64,000 bases of DNA from Taeniopygia guttata. Lineage: Eukaryota; Chordata; Aves; Passeriformes; Estrildidae. Shown here in pieces: positions 61,501 to 64,000 of this stretch (position 1 is the stretch's first letter; every line of letters starts with the position of its first letter). The stretch spans positions 38,462,501-38,526,500 of the forward strand of contig NC_133030.1 of NCBI RefSeq assembly GCF_048771995.1, in the 5' to 3' direction. A program made the position numbers and the translations under genes. The notes under the pieces are model-generated. The model did not search any database and was not told the DNA's origin. It saw nothing but the letters and a program-made list of their open reading frames with translations.

Positions 61501-64000
61501 AATACATGCCAAAACAAGTGCAAGGCAGGGAGCAGGAGCAAGGGAAGGACAGAAGCAGCGATTTGTGAGGTGGAGAGTGAGACCATTGTTTGCAGTCACA
61601 TTGTTCAGTTAAGTTGACTCAAGTGCCCATGAAGCTTTATGTTTAGCAAAAAGCGCACACAGGTGGTGACTCGTGATTCTGGTTTGAATAGCTCTACAAC
61701 ACATTTTGTACCCTCATCTAGTTAGTGAGTGATTCCAGAGTGGGTGGTGTCATTAATGTGTTTAAGACCAGGGCTTCTACTGAAGGGAACGTAGACAAGC
61801 TGGAGGAGTGGGATAATAGGAACCGGAAGGAATTCAGCAAGGACAAATGCTAGGCCATTCAGCTAGAATTGCAAGGACTAATCCACTGCGGTAGTACATA
61901 CTGAGCGCTTGACTGGGTCCATATCAGTGCTAATGAAAAGGATCTTTTGGTCCTGTTGGAGAAGAGGCTGGTCATGCCTTCTGTATTGGATTTTCCCAAA
62001 AGAAGGGGCAGGCTCTACAGCAGCAGAAGTGGTTACTAATTTTTGCTCTACACTCATTAGACATCATCTGAAATACTGCAAGAAAGATGTTGACAAACTT
62101 GAGTCTAGCAAAAGAGGGTCAGGCCTGGAGTTCTAATATGTGGGTTTATTCAGCTTGGAGTGAGAGGCTGAGGAGGTACCCAGAAGAGGCTTCCCATACC
62201 TACGAGGATATTACTGATAAGGTGCAGCCAGGCTAAAGTAATGAAGTACAATGCCATTAACAGGAGGTTCGATTAGAAAGAAAGGGAATACTTTTGCTCC
62301 GAAGGTTATTAAAACACTGGTTCAGGTTACCCAGAGAGACTGGGGGGTAAATTGGAGATATTAAAGGGAAGTTTAGATGAGCATCCAAATCTGATTTCAA
62401 TGTTGACTGTTACTTGAGCAGAAGGTTGCACTAGATGATCTCCTGAGAATTCCTTCTGTGATCACTTCAAAATTGGCATAGAATAGGTTTCAGTAGTTAG
62501 GAGACTGTACGCCAGTCTGTGTTTATAACTTTGGAATTAATCAACAGAGAGGAAACAAACTCAAGAGGGTAACACAGGCATCAGTTATTTCTCCTAATGG
62601 AAGACTGACTACCAGAGGAGCACATGCATTAATTTAGTAGTGTGAGAGAATCACTGAAAACTGTAAACAAATATGTTTTGAAATACTCATAAAACACATG
62701 TTGTGCATTTGAGTTGTATTGCTAATGAGGTATCTCTTCAAAGGAAACATCATGGGAATTGTATAAAGAATTCCTAAACAATGCAGGTAGGCCCAAGATG
62801 CTGCTCCCCTTATTCCCTCAGCATTCTCCAGACCCAATGTGACCAAACCGTATGTGCCTGGAAAACTACAAAGCTTCAGTTGTCACCCATTTTTAATGAA
62901 GTGAAGAATGCTCCTGCCTTCTCCTAGGCATGTTCATATTAATTGTACTCTTGTATTCTTTTTTAGAAATGGGCAGGCCATAAAATATGGGCTTGAGTGA
63001 CACTTCATAAAATGATTGAGACCTTGTTTAATAATCAGTTTGTGTAAATTATAGAAAGTTTAATTCAGCTTTGGAGAGGTTCCTATTGCAAAGGTCTTCT
63101 AAAAGTACTGCTTATTGTTTGTTGGACATTTCAATATGCTATAAATTATTTTATTACAAGATGCAGTAAAACACTTATATTTGGTTCTGGTTTTCAGTGT
63201 GTGAATTGAATGTCATGGGATTTTAGATGTCAGTGTTGATAAGGACACATTTATTTTATGTAAGTAAAATTAGTGTGAGATTCTTACTTAGACTTTGGCT
63301 TCTTTGCTCAGTAATTATATACATTCTAGATGTACATCGAAATTACTGCTTTGGATCAGTAAATTGGCAATTCCTTTAGTCTTGTGTTGTAGCATAGGAG
63401 TTGATCACTCCATGGAAAAAAATTAGACAAATACACAGATCACCAAATTTACAAAGGTAAGTGTGGGAATGATAGTCTCAGCTATTGTAGTGGAGAATGA
63501 GTCCTGAATAGTTTCATTGGCCTCTGTAGAGGAAGGAATTGAACTGGGAGAGACGGACTTGCTGTGACTGTGGCATGAATTCAGAAACACAGACAGAACT
63601 TGATAGCGGAGCCTGGCTGTGGGTGTTGTTAGCAGACACTCTATGACTTTTCAGCAGTCTAAATGTTAGTATAGCTGTTGTCACTTGGGAAGAGGCTTTG
63701 AAATCATCATAGACAGCTCTCTGAAAACTTAAACTCTCAGTACTTGCTATCAAGCAAGCGAAAAAAAAAAAAAAAGAGGGTAAGTGTTCTGGAGGAAGAA
63801 AAGTCAGGCTATTACATAATGCTATGCTATACACACAGTTTCGATACTGCTTGCAATTTGGTTCAGCCTTTCTCAGAATTGGAAAGCATTGGAAAATAGT
63901 AACTTTTTATTATGTGCTATTGTGGCACATGCACTTCCCTTTGTGCAGAAGGACATTGAATAGTAATTGGAGAAAACTAAGACTGTCCTGGAGCTGTAGG
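55559..64000 (+). other. ARHGAP5 intron 4, continues beyond the window
   Basis: It begins with GTAAGA at 55,559. I searched by eye for the next exon (expected to encode an LCTEGLYRVSG-like sequence in phase 1) and did not find it up to 64,000. The intron holds a palindromic (TA)n run at 56,141-56,156, a G-rich T/G tract near 56,341-56,366 and a sense-oriented CR1 at about 61.7-62.5 kb. Otherwise it is AT-rich. Confidence 0.85.
61745..62465 (+). repeat. CR1 LINE 3' fragment, sense to ARHGAP5
   Basis: The phrases 'acaagctggaggagtgggat', 'attcagcaaggacaaatgct', 'attaacaggaggttcgatta', 'ctggttcaggttacccagag' and 'ggttgcactagatgatctcc' run in the order of CR1 sense sequence. The copy is diverged (for example, no intact octamer tail), so it is old. 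It is the only long CR1 in sense orientation in the gene. Confidence 0.85.

Noticed and set aside
63600..63660. Similarity between 'agcctggctgtgggtgttgt' near the end and 'agcctggctgtgtgtgtta' near position 15
   Set aside because: The shared stretch is short and low-complexity, and I could not extend it convincingly. Treated as chance.

Overview
The window looks like a macrochromosomal stretch of a bird genome, probably a songbird. The evidence is an AT-rich background, many CR1 retrotransposon fragments (the dominant LINE of birds and other sauropsids), and a solo LTR at 5,455-5,858 of a type I associate with passerines. It contains one recognisable protein-coding gene, the 5' two-thirds of ARHGAP5 (p190-B RhoGAP) on the + strand. 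There is no bacterial-style gene density, CRISPR array or operon.

Layout. Positions 1-30,200 are an AT-rich intergenic stretch in which I find no credible gene. It holds CR1 fragments, one clear and one possible LTR, a diverged direct duplication (24.8/25.5 kb), and otherwise unrecognised sequence. Positions 30,240-30,880 are a GC-rich shore with a 52-53 bp minisatellite. Positions 30,880-31,830 are a strong TATA-less CpG island, the inferred ARHGAP5 promoter. It contains NRF1, E-box and YY1 motifs, the non-coding first exon (donor at 31,546), and a tRNA-like sequence with a perfect B box on the - strand. Intron 1 carries a second, isolated CpG island (33.7-34.1 kb) with a CTCF-like motif. 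A probable second leader exon lies at 38,529-38,635.

The main coding exon begins at 42,161. Translation starts at the ATG at 42,338 and runs without interruption to a perfect donor after 46,060 (1,241 codons). It encodes the N-terminal GTPase-like domain, four FF domains, the two middle pseudo-GTPase regions and the tyrosine-phosphorylated, proline-rich linker. A 148-bp exon at 55,411-55,558 encodes the polybasic segment and the first turns of the RhoGAP domain. The exons holding the catalytic arginine finger lie beyond 64,000, so the gene is partial here.

How it works together. One housekeeping-style promoter drives a spliced leader crowded with short upstream ORFs, one of which ends exactly over the main start codon. 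This suggests translational control of a Rho-inactivating signalling protein. The observations most worth following are the uORF-laden leader, the tRNA-like/B-box element beside the promoter, the orphan intronic CpG island with a CTCF-like site, and the unexplained 25-kb repeat pair. I did not find an entirely new biological system in this window.
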